Part shown: piece by piece, positions 38,858-48,064 of the stretch
Numbering within the stretch: position 1 is the stretch's first letter
How the letters are laid out: every line of letters starts with the position of its first letter
Assembly: GCF_010993775.1 (NCBI RefSeq)
Contig: NZ_WOTO01000049.1
Coordinates: 1-64,000 of the forward strand
From: Fodinicola feengrottensis
GTDB lineage: Bacteria; Actinomycetota; Actinomycetes; Mycobacteriales; HKI-0501
Direction of reading: 5' to 3'
DNA: 64,000 nt
Made by a program: the position numbers and the translations under genes
The notes under the pieces: generated by a model
The model's input: the letters and a program-made list of their open reading frames with translations, nothing else
Told to the model about the DNA's origin: nothing
The model's database searches: none

Positions 38858-40417
38858 TTAGCTGGTCACGATTTCGTCGCGTATCCAGCGCATGTCCACT
38901 TTCCCGGCCGGGCTTCGACGGATCTCCGGGACAATCAGCAGGCGGCGTGGTTTCTTGTACGCGGCGAGAAAGTCGCTGACGTGGGCGGCCAGTGCGGCGA
39001 GGTCGAGAGTCGCGTCAGGCTGAAGCTGGACGATCGCGACTACCACCTGGCCCCATTGCATGTCAGGCGCTCCCACGACCACTGCCTCGCGGACCGCCGG
39101 GTGCCTGGCGACGACCTGTTCGACTTCTTCCGCGTGTACTTTTTCACCACCGGTGTTGATAACGCCGCTGCCCCGACCAAGCAGATGCACGGTGCCATCG
39201 GCACGTACGGTGGCCAGGTCGCCGGGCATTGCCCAACGTTGCCCGTCGAACCTACGAAAGGTCAGTTCGGTACGATCCGGATCGCCTTCGTAGTGAACAA
39301 AATTGTCCGCCGGCGCGGCCATGATTCCGGTCTGACCGGAACCTGGCTCGACATCGCGGTTGTTCTCGTCGACCACCCTGGCGCCGGGTGCCAGCCGGAG
39401 TTCGGCAGGCTTTTCCCTGGTCATTTCGGAGAAGGCGAACGGGCCTCCTTCGGTGGCCGCCACCATCTCCCGGCAGAGAATGTCGCCGTGCGCGAGCAGC
39501 CGGGTTTTGATTTCCTTCGACCAGGCCAATCCGACACTTACGATGCGCTTCAGGCTGGAGATGTCGTACGGGTGGGCGTCAAGCTCATCCGCCAGCGGCC
39601 TGGCGAAAACGTCGCCGACGACAATGGACATCGTGTCCACCCGTTCACGTTCGATGGTCCTGGCAACCTCGGCCGGATCGTACGATTTGCCTGCCAAATA
39701 GACAATCCTGCCGCTCGCGACCAAGCCACCGAGGGTGGTGTACATGCCGGTCGCGTGCATTAGCGGCGGCGCCGGCAGGTAGACGAGCTGATCTCCGGAG
39801 ACTTTCCTGGTGGCTGCTCGAAGATCTTCCAGAGTGTCCGGGACCGGCTGTCCTAGCAGGGTGAAACCGTTGACCGTACACACCTTGTAGACCCACGAAT
39901 GTCTCGTGACGACGGCCTTCGGACTACCGGTCGTGCCGCCGGTGTACGTCACCCAAAGGTCGTCGCCGCTGCGACCGATGCGCGGCGCCGGATCACCGAG
40001 GGCTTCTTCGTACGTACCCACCGCGCCGACGACCAAGAAGGTCCGCAACCGCGGGAGGTCGTCGCGTACGGCGTCGAAGCGCTCTTTGAGAGATTCGTCC
40101 AGAACCACTGCCCGCGCGCCGGATCCAGCCAGGATCTCCCGCATTTCGGTTGACCGGTAACGATAGTTGACGTTGACCGGCACTCCTCGCAGTTTCAGGA
40201 CCGCGAAAACGCTCTCGATGTACTCAGGACCGTTGTAGAGCGCGATGGCGACCCGGCTGCCCGGCCCGATGCCGTGGCCGGCCAGGTAGGCAGCCAGCCG
40301 GGCCGCGCGATTATCCAGCTCCGCCCAGGTCAACCGCCGGTCGCCCTGGGAGATGGCCAGCCGATCGGCACGCAGGTCCGCGATTGTCTCCAGAATGGTC
40401 GCCAGCGATTCGTTCAT
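38858..40417 (-). CDS. Acyl/aryl-CoA ligase (ANL superfamily), probable hydroxycinnamate-CoA ligase
   Basis: 519 residues, no frame break. ANL motifs in order: VTYTGGTTGSPKAVV (AMP-binding loop), the A5-like VAATEGGPF, GDLATVRADG, GRGSGVINTGGEKVHAEEV, and C-terminal RRSPAGKVDMRWI with the catalytic lysine. ATP-dependent formation of an acyl-CoA. It starts 10 bp after the hydratase/lyase gene in an operon with an ammonia-lyase, so 4-coumarate or another hydroxycinnamate is the best substrate guess. By sequence alone, a fatty acid cannot be excluded. Confidence 0.85.
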   Translation of the reverse strand: MNESLATILETIADLRADRLAISQGDRRLTWAELDNRAARLAAYLAGHGIGPGSRVAIALYNGPEYIESVFAVLKLRGVPVNVNYRYRSTEMREILAGSGARAVVLDESLKERFDAVRDDLPRLRTFLVVGAVGTYEEALGDPAPRIGRSGDDLWVTYTGGTTGSPKAVVTRHSWVYKVCTVNGFTLLGQPVPDTLEDLRAATRKVSGDQLVYLPAPPLMHATGMYTTLGGLVASGRIVYLAGKSYDPAEVARTIERERVDTMSIVVGDVFARPLADELDAHPYDISSLKRIVSVGLAWSKEIKTRLLAHGDILCREMVAATEGGPFAFSEMTREKPAELRLAPGARVVDENNRDVEPGSGQTGIMAAPADNFVHYEGDPDRTELTFRRFDGQRWAMPGDLATVRADGTVHLLGRGSGVINTGGEKVHAEEVEQVVARHPAVREAVVVGAPDMQWGQVVVAIVQLQPDATLDLAALAAHVSDFLAAYKKPRRLLIVPEIRRSPAGKVDMRWIRDEIVTS

Positions 40418-40427
40418 GGCACCACCC

Positions 40428-41250
40428 TCACAACGAGGCTGGTGGCTCGCGGGGAACGGCCGTCAAACCTGGTCTCAACTGCTTGTCCAGGAACTGTTCC
40501 AGCCCACGTTGCCGACCGTTTTCGGTGTCGTGCAACCTCATCTGGTCGAGCTTGGCATAAAGATAGTCGCGCGCCTGCTCCCAGGGCATGTCATGGGAGA
40601 TCTAAAGCCTCCTTGGCGGCCCGCAGCGTCGCCGGGTTCTTGGCCCGCAGCCGGTCAGCCAGCGCGATCACCTCAGCGCGCAGATCCGCCGCCGGTACGG
40701 CCGAATTGACCAACCCCATCGCCGCGGCCTCCCGTCCGTCGAAGGTGCGGCCGGTCATGATGAGGTCCAAGGCCGTGCGATATCCGAGCACCGCCGCGAG
40801 ATCCCGGGTGACCACACCGGCCGGGATTATTCCCCAGTTGACCTCGGAAAGCCCGAAGGTTGCCGACTCGGCGGCGATCGCCAGGTCACAGGAGACCAGC
40901 GGAGTGAACGCGCCACCGAAACACCAGCCGTTGACCATCGCGATCGTCGGCTTCGGGAACATCCGCAGCCGCTCGTACTGCCAGCCGTACGCTTCCCTGC
41001 GGACCTGGCGCTGCCGGGCCGGCGGTGCGGAGTCGATTTCGTGGAAATACTCCTTCAGGTCCATGCCGGCCGAGAACGCCGTTCCGGCGCCGGTGAGCAC
41101 CATGATCTCGATGCTGTCGTCGGCCTCCACCTCGTCGAGTACGTCGAGCATCTCGGCGTTCAACGCGGGATTCATCGCGTTGCGCTTTTCCGGCCGATTC
41201 AACACAACCCAGCCGATCGAGCCCTCGCACTCAAGCAGGACGTTGGACAT
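40428..41250 (-). CDS. p-Hydroxycinnamoyl-CoA hydratase/lyase (feruloyl-CoA type)
   Basis: Crotonase fold. Sequence strongly resembles HCHL: WVVLNRPEKRNAMNPALN, SAGMDLKEYFHEID, YGWQYERLRMFPKPTIAMVN, GWCFGGAFTPLVSCDLAIA, FGLSEVNWGIIPAG (catalytic Glu). A frameshift at about 40605 cuts the C-terminus; the corrected frame continues ISHDMPWEQARDYLYAKLDQ and stops at 40428, giving the usual ~274 residues and restoring the tyrosine of the YLYAK substrate site. HCHL hydrates hydroxycinnamoyl-CoA and cleaves it to hydroxybenzaldehyde plus acetyl-CoA. Starts 2 bp after the halogenase-like gene. Confidence 0.88.
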
Positions 41251-41252
41251 CG

Positions 41253-42578
41253 TCAGGACTGTCCGACGAGATCCGGCCGGGTGGTCAGGTCTGGCGTCGC
41301 CGACTCCAACCGGTCCAGCTCCGGATAGACCGGGCAACCGAAAAGTGGTTCGTACGGAGCGAAAGTCGCGTACTCAGGGAGACCACGCAGGTGGTTGCCC
41401 AACGCGTTCTTCGCACTCCAGAAGTCGCCGCCGAGCAGCCTCGCGACCCACACCGGATCCACCCGCACGCCGGTGCTCTTCAGGAATCGGCCGATCTTGA
41501 AATCGTGGTCGTAGAAAGCACAGATCAGCCGGAAGTACGTGTCATAGCCGGTCTTGTAAAACCGGCCGTACAGCTCCCCCGCGTCCTCTTCGCTGAGGTG
41601 ACCACCCAGCAGTTGGTCGGTCATCTCCGCGGCCTTGAGGCCGCTGCTGACCGCGAGATACACGCCGGCCGAGAAAATCGGGTCGATGAAACATCCGGCG
41701 TCACCGACCACAAAGAAGCCCGGCCCGGTCACTGTGTCGCTGTAGTAGGAAAAGTCGCTCTCAGTACGCAGCTCGCCGCCGTCCAGTCCGGCGATCCGCT
41801 GACGAATCCGTGGAATTCTGGACACGTGGTCGGTGAACAGCTGCTCCGAGGACGCTGCGCTCTGGAGGGTTTCCGGCCGGGTGACCGTACCGACGCTGAG
41901 CTTGTTCGGCCGAATCGGGATCGCCCACACCCAACCGTCCCGGTGGCTGCCGATCTGAATGTCACCTTCGACCCCGGGGTTGGTTGTCTCCTGAACCCCG
42001 TCGAAATGGTGGAAGACCGCGACCATCTTCAGCCTTTCGGCCATTTTCCTGGACCGCAGGTGCTGGTTCGCGATCACGCCGGCCCGGCCACTCGCGTCCA
42101 GTACGTGCCGCGCGGTGACCGTGTGCCGTTCCCCGTCTTTTGTGTACGTGACACCAACAACTCGACCGTCGACCGTGTCGACGTGGTTGACTCGCGCCTC
42201 CAACACGACCTGCGCGCCGCGGTCGGTGGCGTGCCGCAACAGGATGTCGTCGAACTCGGAACGCTCCACCTGGAAGGTGGTCAGCGCCCGGCCCTCGCCC
42301 TGGTCGGTGAAGTCGACTCGGGTGGCCCGGCCCTGCTCGTCACAGAACTCCGCACCGGTCTTGATCGGGAAGTCGGTCGCCCGGATCCGGTCGCCCAGCT
42401 CCAGCCGGTCCAGCAACGCGGCCGTGTACGTCAGCATCGATTCGCCGATGTGGAACCGTGGGAAACGCTGCCGTTCCAGGACCAGCACCGAGTAGCCGCG
42501 GCCGGCGAGCATCGCGGCGCTGGTCGAACCGGCCGGTCCGCCGCCGATCACCACCACGTCGTACGAGTCGTTTGTCAT
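41253..42578 (-). CDS. FAD-dependent halogenase-like oxidoreductase
   Basis: 441 residues, intact. N-terminal Rossmann VVIGGGPAGSTSAAML, ERQRFPRFHIGESML (the HxGES motif of CmlS/Cnd-type halogenases), then DGWVWAIPI. The last fits WxWxIP, the hallmark that separates flavin halogenases from monooxygenases. FAD site GFFVVGDAGCFIDPIFSAGV. C-terminal region CAFYDHDFKIGRFLKSTG. Located between the ammonia-lyase (20 bp) and the hydratase/lyase (2 bp), so it should act on a phenolic pathway intermediate. No flavin reductase gene adjoins. Halogenation is inferred; hydroxylation or reduction is possible. Confidence 0.75.
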   Translation of the reverse strand: MTNDSYDVVVIGGGPAGSTSAAMLAGRGYSVLVLERQRFPRFHIGESMLTYTAALLDRLELGDRIRATDFPIKTGAEFCDEQGRATRVDFTDQGEGRALTTFQVERSEFDDILLRHATDRGAQVVLEARVNHVDTVDGRVVGVTYTKDGERHTVTARHVLDASGRAGVIANQHLRSRKMAERLKMVAVFHHFDGVQETTNPGVEGDIQIGSHRDGWVWAIPIRPNKLSVGTVTRPETLQSAASSEQLFTDHVSRIPRIRQRIAGLDGGELRTESDFSYYSDTVTGPGFFVVGDAGCFIDPIFSAGVYLAVSSGLKAAEMTDQLLGGHLSEEDAGELYGRFYKTGYDTYFRLICAFYDHDFKIGRFLKSTGVRVDPVWVARLLGGDFWSAKNALGNHLRGLPEYATFAPYEPLFGCPVYPELDRLESATPDLTTRPDLVGQS

Positions 42579-42597
42579 CTGCGGGCTCCCTGGATTC

Positions 42598-44209
42598 TCA
42601 GAAGGAACTGACGTTCCGGAGCGCTCCGGAACGGATTTGGGCGACGATCGCGGTGATGTCGCCGTCCATCCGGCGGTCCTGATCGACGAACGAGACCCGG
42701 TCGCGGATATGTACGTGCACGGCCCGGGTGGCTGGGCTCTCAACAGCTCAGGACCGCGCAGGTCAGCCGCCTGGCACAGCGCCAGCAGCTGGATCGCGGT
42801 AACCTGCGCGACCAGCTCGCCGATATCGCGCGCGTCCCGGGCGGCGATCGTGCCCATGCTCACCTTGTCCTGGTTGTGCGCCTCGGTGGAACGCGAGAAC
42901 GCGGTCGCCGGATTGGTGAGTTTCAGTGCCTCGGCGGCCAATGCCGACGCGGTGATCTGCATTCCCTTGAACCCGTGGTGCAGGCCCGCGGCCCAGTCGT
43001 GGTCGGCTACCCGCGGGATCAGGTTGGGCGTGAGGCCACGGTTGAACTTCTCGTCCACCACCAGCTCAAGCTGACGGTCCAGCAGGTCACCGACGCTGGC
43101 GACCGCGAGCTTCAAGGCGTCCATCGCCTGCCCGACGTGACCGCCGTAGAAGTTTCCGCCGCTGTGCACCAAATCCGCGTCGATGTCGAAAAGCGGGTTG
43201 TCGGTGGACGAGTTGATCTCAGCGGTCAGCCATGACTCCACCCAGCCCATCGTGTCCCGCAGAACGCCAATGACGTGCGGCGCGCACCTAACCGAGTAGC
43301 GGTCCTGGATGGGTACGTCCAGCTCGCGGAACCCGTTGACGGCAGCGGGCCCGGACCGGCGATCCGGATCGCCCAGCCGGGATCCGGCCAGCAGGGTCCG
43401 GACCGTGGCCGCGCTCGCGGCCAGCCCGGGATGCGGCTTCTGGCGCTCCAGGAACTCCGCGAAATGCGCGTGGTTTCCGAGCAATACCTGGGAAGCCAGC
43501 GCCGTACAGAGTTCGGCAGCGTACGCCAGCTCGGTGGCCTCCTGCAGGGCCAACACCGCGTACGCGGCCATGAACGACGTGCCGTTGATCAGCGCCAGGC
43601 CTCTTTGGCTTCCAACGTGATGGGCCGCAGGCCGGCTGCGGCCAGCGCGGCACCGGCGGTGATCCGCTTGCCGCCGTACAGCACGTCGCCCTCGCCTATC
43701 AGCATGGCGGCGAGGTAACACAGCGGAACCAGGTCACCACTCGCGCCGACCGATCCGCGTTCGGGGATCAGCGGGGTGATGTCGTGCTCCAGGCAGTCGA
43801 CCAGCAGCTGCACCAGCTCCGGTCTTACGCCGGAATAGCCGCGGGCCAGACAGTTGGCTCGGATGGCCATGTGGCGCGGGCGACCTGTACGGTGGCCACC
43901 GGCCCGCTGCCAGTGAGGTGGTAAAGGATCAGATTTCGTTGCAGTTGCGCGGTTTTGGCCGCCGAGATCTGTCGGATGTTGCTGTCCCCGAACCCGGTCG
44001 TCACGCCGTAGACCGGCTGTCCCGACTCGACGACACGTTGCCGCACCGCGCGCGACGCCGCCATCCTTCGGACCGACCGCCTCGTCGCGTCGATGCGCGG
44101 CGGTCGCCGTACCCCGCGCGATCGCGATCACGTCATCGCAGGTCAGCTGATGCCCGTCCAACGGCGGACGGGTATCAGAAGTGGAATTGAATGCATTCGT
44201 GGCCAGCAC
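42598..44209 (-). CDS. Aromatic amino-acid ammonia-lyase, probable tyrosine ammonia-lyase
   Basis: MIO-family enzyme. Catalytic Tyr loop YGVTTGFGDSNIRQI, MIO-forming triad in RGSVGASGDLVPLCYLAAML, LINGTSFMAAYAV, SSTDNPLFDIDADLVHSGGNFYGG (in parts), and TEAHNQDKVSMGT. The selectivity position reads NLILYHLTGSG: His-Leu, as in tyrosine ammonia-lyases (histidine ammonia-lyases have Ser-His). Breaks at about 44065, 43870, 43605 and 42705 are indels. The corrected C-terminus is MDGDITAIVAQIRSGALRNV. GTG start at 44209 is uncertain, without a clear ribosome site. It makes 4-coumarate from tyrosine, or cinnamate from phenylalanine, and heads the operon. Confidence 0.85.
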
Positions 44210-44346
44210 GGATCGGGACGATACCGCACCGTCAACCTTCAGAACATGGTGAATATCATCACGGCACGAAAATTCACGGCAAGCCGGAAAAGGGTTGCCA
44301 ACAACTCAGAAACTATATACATTTGTCATATATTTTAGCGCTACAG

Positions 44347-45947
44347 TCAGTTCCGGTCGACGCGACCGTGGTTGCTGGCGAGGACCTGGACGTACGGATG
44401 CCCACGGTCGTCGACGCCGGCGTAGCGCGACGTCGAATGGCCGTCGGACTCGCTCGTCACGCCGTTCGTACGGGACAGGATGCCGTAAGACCGCACGTTT
44501 TCGGTAGATGCACCGGCGACGGAGTCGACCAGCGTCTGCGTCATGTCGACCGTGCCGGTCAGCGAGAAGTTCTGGTCGTCCACGTACGCGGCGGCCGAGT
44601 AGTCGATCGTGATCGGATAGTCGTACGCGTGCCGCGTACTCGCCACGATCCGTCCACCGGCCGTTGACGTGGCGGTCTGCGTACCCGCGTCCGACTGGAC
44701 GATCCTCTGCGCCAGGCCATTCGCCGTGACCGTGTCGTCGTTGCGATAGGCCATCGTGCGCACCACGCGCGTGGAGACCCGGCCCGCAGACGTGTCCACA
44801 TAGCCGGCCGTGACGTCCGTACGCGACGTGCTGTCGACGACGCGCGTACCGCCGCTGATCGCGGACTCCGTCACGTGCTCCACGGCGGTCGGCGCGACGC
44901 TGGCGGTCGTGAGCGCTCCGGACGTACGCGCCCAATGGTGATCTGTGTAGAGCAGCAGCGTGGCCACAACGCTCCACGAGTCGCCGTTGTTCTGCACGCT
45001 GAACGCAAGATCGTGCGTACGCCCGTCGACCAGCCGGCCCACGAACGGCGTCATGTCTACCCGCTCGGACTGCAGGCTGAACGTGTGGATCGCCGGTATC
45101 GGCGCCACAACGTCGGCACGATCCCACCCGTATAGATGTGCGGGAAGGTGTGCACCGCGGCCATTGACGTGCCGTCGAGAGAGGCGTCAGCCTCGCGGTA
45201 GGGGCCGTGCGTACACATGCCGGCGTTCGGGTATTTCGCCGCCACGTCGGCTGGTACGTCGCTGAACCACTGCTCGTCGCAGCCGCCACCTTCGAGCGTG
45301 ACCTCCAGATAGGCACGCGTGATGTTCCGCGGCAGGTTTTGAAGACTCAGGTGCGTGACATTCGCGGCCGGCGACAGATGCTGGGCCGGGAAGCCGACGA
45401 CCGCATCCGGGACGTCCGGCGCCGCGCCACGGTAGTACGTGAACGTCACGGTCTGGTCGTAGTTGCCGGTATAAACGCTGCTCAGGTAGTTGCCGATGCC
45501 ACCAGTGAACGACTGCGGCTCGCCCAGCAGCGCGCTGTATTCGGTCACGTCCTTGGACACCGTGTACGTGATAGGTGTCGGCCCGCCGGGCTCCTCGGTG
45601 GTCCCCCAGTAGACCTCGGTGTCGCCGATCCGCAGGTCGCCAATCCGGTCGTACTGACGCCCGCTGACGCTCACCGTGTAGTCCATAACGACCTTCGCCC
45701 ACGGGCCCGGGCAAGCCGCCGGCGGCGTGAGCGTGCCGGAGAAAGTCTGCGGTGTGCCGTCAGGCGCGTTCGACAGGAAGTGGTTCGCGAGCGTGACCGC
45801 GCAATGCGGCCCGGCCGGTCGCGAAACCGGCGGCTCGGCGGTCACCGGATTGTCGGCGCCAGGCTCGACGTAAGCGCCGGCTGGCACCGACAATCCGAGC
45901 ATCGCCGTGAGTACGGCCAAAACCAGCAGGACACGTCGTACAGTCAT
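44347..45947 (-). CDS. Secreted peptide-N-glycosidase A-like amidase
   Basis: Signal peptide (VLLVLAVLTAMLGLSVPAGA). Conserved PNGase A-family text: CPGPWAKVVMDYTVSVSGRQ, YDRIGDLRIGDTEVYWGTTEEP, YTVSKDVTEYSALL, then VTHLSLQNLPRNITRAYLEV. A frame break near 45110 joins APIPAIHTFSLQSERVDMTPFVG and the C-terminal beta domain. PNGase A enzymes remove N-glycans from glycopeptides by hydrolysing the GlcNAc-Asn bond; eukaryotic and some bacterial members are known. Exported. The gene begins 143 bp from an SH3 secreted protein gene on the other strand. Confidence 0.8.
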
Positions 45948-46089
45948 CCCGGGGCTCCTCCCGACCAGACTTGCCAGCCGGCAATCTACGCGCCAGTTAA
46001 CGATCGCGGGCCGAAACCGCCAGGATGCCGGACAAGTCGACAGCCGCCTGACAGTGAAATGCCAGCGGCCGGTGTCACTATCGGACCTC

Positions 46090-46413
46090 GTGAAAACACT
46101 ACTAACCGCCGCCCTCGCCACTGGTGTACTGGCCTTCGCCGCACCGGCCTCGGCGGCTCCGGCCTCTCCCGCCGCCTACTGCAACACCTCCACGACCGTG
46201 TGCGGATGCACGGACAACGTGAAGATCCGCAGCGGCCCGGGCACCGGCTACGGGGCAGTCGGACTCTGCGCGCGCGACCTGCTGATCATCCACGAGACCG
46301 GCTTCGGCGACTCGCCTCCCGGCTGCAACGACCTCGTCTGGGACCGCTCCACCGACCGGCGTACGGGCGTGACCGGTTGGATCTCGGGGTGCTATATCGC
46401 CGAATTCGCCTGA
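46090..46413 (+). CDS. Small secreted bacterial-SH3 domain protein
   Basis: GTG start at 46090. Signal peptide (LLTAALATGVLAFAAPASA). The mature ~75 residues form an SH3b domain (CGCTDNVKIRSGPGTGYGAVGLC...TGWISGCYI) with six cysteines. SH3b domains often bind cell-wall peptides. No attached catalytic domain. Confidence 0.75.
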   Translation: MKTLLTAALATGVLAFAAPASAAPASPAAYCNTSTTVCGCTDNVKIRSGPGTGYGAVGLCARDLLIIHETGFGDSPPGCNDLVWDRSTDRRTGVTGWISGCYIAEFA

Positions 46414-46432
46414 CCGCCGAGGACTTGGAGCA

Positions 46433-46466
46433 GCCGATCACGACGGACGCGTCCGTCGTGATCGGC
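46433..46466. terminator. 34-bp perfect palindrome between convergent genes
   Basis: GCCGATCACGACGGACG immediately followed by its exact reverse complement. It lies 20 bp past the SH3 gene stop and 6 bp from the stop of the convergent regulator remnant, so a bidirectional terminator is likely. Confidence 0.85.
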
Positions 46467-46471
46467 CCGGC

Positions 46472-46999
46472 TTAGATGGCTCCGGCTATCCGGTTCTCCC
46501 ACGCCCAGGCGGCGACCTCGACCCGGTTGCGCAGGCCCAGCTTGGCCTGAAATGCCGGACAGGTGGCTTTTGACGGTGCTCAGTGAGATGAACAGCTCCG
46601 CGACGATTTCCTGATTGGTACGGCCACGGGCGATCGCCCGGACCACGTCCAGTTCGCGCCCGGACAGCGGTATGTCGCCGGCCGGTGCGACGGCGGCGGC
46701 GAGCTGGCGTACGACCGGACCGTGCCGTTCGAACTGGTCGATCAGCTCGCCCAGTTGCTCCGATCTGGGCCTGCCGGTTTCGGTGGTCTCGCGTAGCAGG
46801 CCGACGACCCGGCGGATCGCGGCCAGCGCCTCCGCGCCGGCCATCTCGATGCTGGCCACCGACTCGTCCAATTCCTGGGGAGCCTTGCGCTGAATGATCC
46901 GGGCGGCGTGCGCCTGCAGCACCATGCCGCTGAGGTGGTGGGCGGCCACGTCGTGCAGTTCCCTGGGCAGCTCCAGCCGCGAAGGTGACGCTGCAAACG
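46472..46999 (-). pseudogene. Fused remnant of a histidine kinase and a LuxR response regulator
   Basis: The 5' part encodes the dimerisation/phosphoacceptor helix of a HisKA_3 kinase (PRELHDVAAHHLSGMVLQAH, EALAAIRRVVGLLRE). Without kinase ATPase or receiver domains it passes into a LuxR HTH: PLSGRELDVVRAIARGRTNQ, then SLSTVKSHL; a frame break near 46545; NRVEVAAWAWENRIAGAI and stop. A two-gene pair has been collapsed by internal deletion. The 5' end is cut at about 46995 where the VapBC module begins. Confidence 0.75.
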
Positions 47000-47009
47000 C
47001 GAGCCGGCT

Positions 47010-47039
47010 ATACGGCTCAGGTGATATGGTTAGCCGTAT
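47010..47039 (+). promoter_or_regulatory. VapBC operator
   Basis: Perfect 8-bp dyad ATACGGCT (47010-47017) / AGCCGTAT (47032-47039) with a 14-bp spacer. The right half overlaps the vapB start codon. Antitoxin-toxin complexes of this kind repress their own promoter through such dyads. Confidence 0.75.
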
Positions 47040-47283
47040 GAAGACTACTGTGAACCTGCCTGACGAGCTGGTTCGAGAGGCACAGGAGATCGCCCGTCGC
47101 GAGCGAACAACAACACTAAAAGAGCTGGTCGAAGCTGGGCTACGCACCGTCATCAGACAGCGCACCGGCGAGCCGCCATTCACCTTGCCCGACGCCAGCG
47201 TTGATGGTCACGGACTGCAGCCGGAATTCCGCGACGCGCATTGGGAACAGGTCCGCGACGAGATCTACTCGCAGCCCGCATGA
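47038..47283 (+). CDS. vapB: VapB-type antitoxin
   Basis: 81 residues. The N-terminus MKTTVNLPDELVREAQEIAR is a ribbon-helix-helix DNA-binding domain; the C-terminus (EFRDAHWEQVRDEIY) is the usual toxin-wrapping tail. The stop overlaps the toxin start (ATGA). It neutralises the VapC RNase and represses the operon. Confidence 0.88.
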   Translation: MKTTVNLPDELVREAQEIARRERTTTLKELVEAGLRTVIRQRTGEPPFTLPDASVDGHGLQPEFRDAHWEQVRDEIYSQPA

Positions 47284-47717
47284 TCGCCGTCGACACGAAC
47301 ATCCTCGTCTACGCGCACCGCCGCGACTCCGAGTTCCACGCCGCAGCGGCCGCCCAGATCAAAGGTCTCGCCGAAGGACGCTCCAGCTGGGCCATCCCCT
47401 GGCCGTGCCTGCACGAGTTCTACGCCATCGCCACCCATCGCAAGATCTACGACCCGCCCAGCACCCGCGACCAAGCCATCACCCAACTCGACGGATGGCT
47501 GGCAGCTCCCACCCTCACCTTGCTGGGCGAGCCGGCAGGTTACTGGAAACAGCTGAAAATTCTGCTTAACAACGGAAAAGTTATCGGCCCCATGGTTCAC
47601 GACGCGCGAATTGCCGCTCTTTGCGCCGCACATGGCGTCCAAGAACTCTGGTCGGCCGATCGGGACTTCGGACGCTTCAGCACCGCGATCAAGGTACGAA
47701 ACCCACTCGTCGACTAA
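47280..47717 (+). CDS. vapC: VapC-type PIN-domain ribonuclease toxin
   Basis: 145 residues, PIN domain. Acidic metal-site residues: Asp in MIAVDTNILVYA, Glu in CLHEFYAIATH, Asp in VHDARIAALC and Asp in WSADRDF. Intact and translationally coupled to vapB. The target RNA is unknown. Confidence 0.88.
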   Translation: MIAVDTNILVYAHRRDSEFHAAAAAQIKGLAEGRSSWAIPWPCLHEFYAIATHRKIYDPPSTRDQAITQLDGWLAAPTLTLLGEPAGYWKQLKILLNNGKVIGPMVHDARIAALCAAHGVQELWSADRDFGRFSTAIKVRNPLVD

Positions 47718-48064
47718 AAGTATCGCCGAGCGATCCGGACCGGCCCCCTGACATCGACAATGAGGAAACTGAAGCCGGCAAGGGCCGCCAGCGCCCTCAG
47801 CCCAGCATGGTCATACTGTCGGCGGATTCGGCGAGGCTTGGCGACCAGACCACCCGCCGGTCGACGCGAACATCGCCATCCCAGAACGAGTCGGCGCCGG
47901 CGACAATGCCACCGCCAGCTCCGGCGCGTACGCCAAGTGCGTCCCTTTCCCGACAAAATTGTCCCGATGCGAGCATGTCGGATGTTCTGTTCGTCGGGGT
48001 TGAGTTCGTGGTCGCGTGTGGTTACCATCACAACCCCGGTGTCGATGCGTATCGATGATTGGCA
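47718..48064. other. Intergenic region between vapC and lacI-type gene
   Basis: 347 bp without a supported gene. The right end contains the regulator's own operator (48040-48058). Nothing else recognised. Confidence 0.5.
48040..48058 (+). promoter_or_regulatory. LacI-family operator before the regulator gene
   Basis: TGTCGATGCGTATCGATGA, a near-palindrome matching the operator at 49127-49148 at most positions (GTCGAT-x-CGTATCGA core). It ends 6 bp before the regulator's ATG, indicating autoregulation. Confidence 0.75.

Noticed and set aside
46102..46293. Antisense frame to the SH3 protein
   Set aside because: No ribosome site or domain, and it overlaps a convincing secreted SH3b gene.
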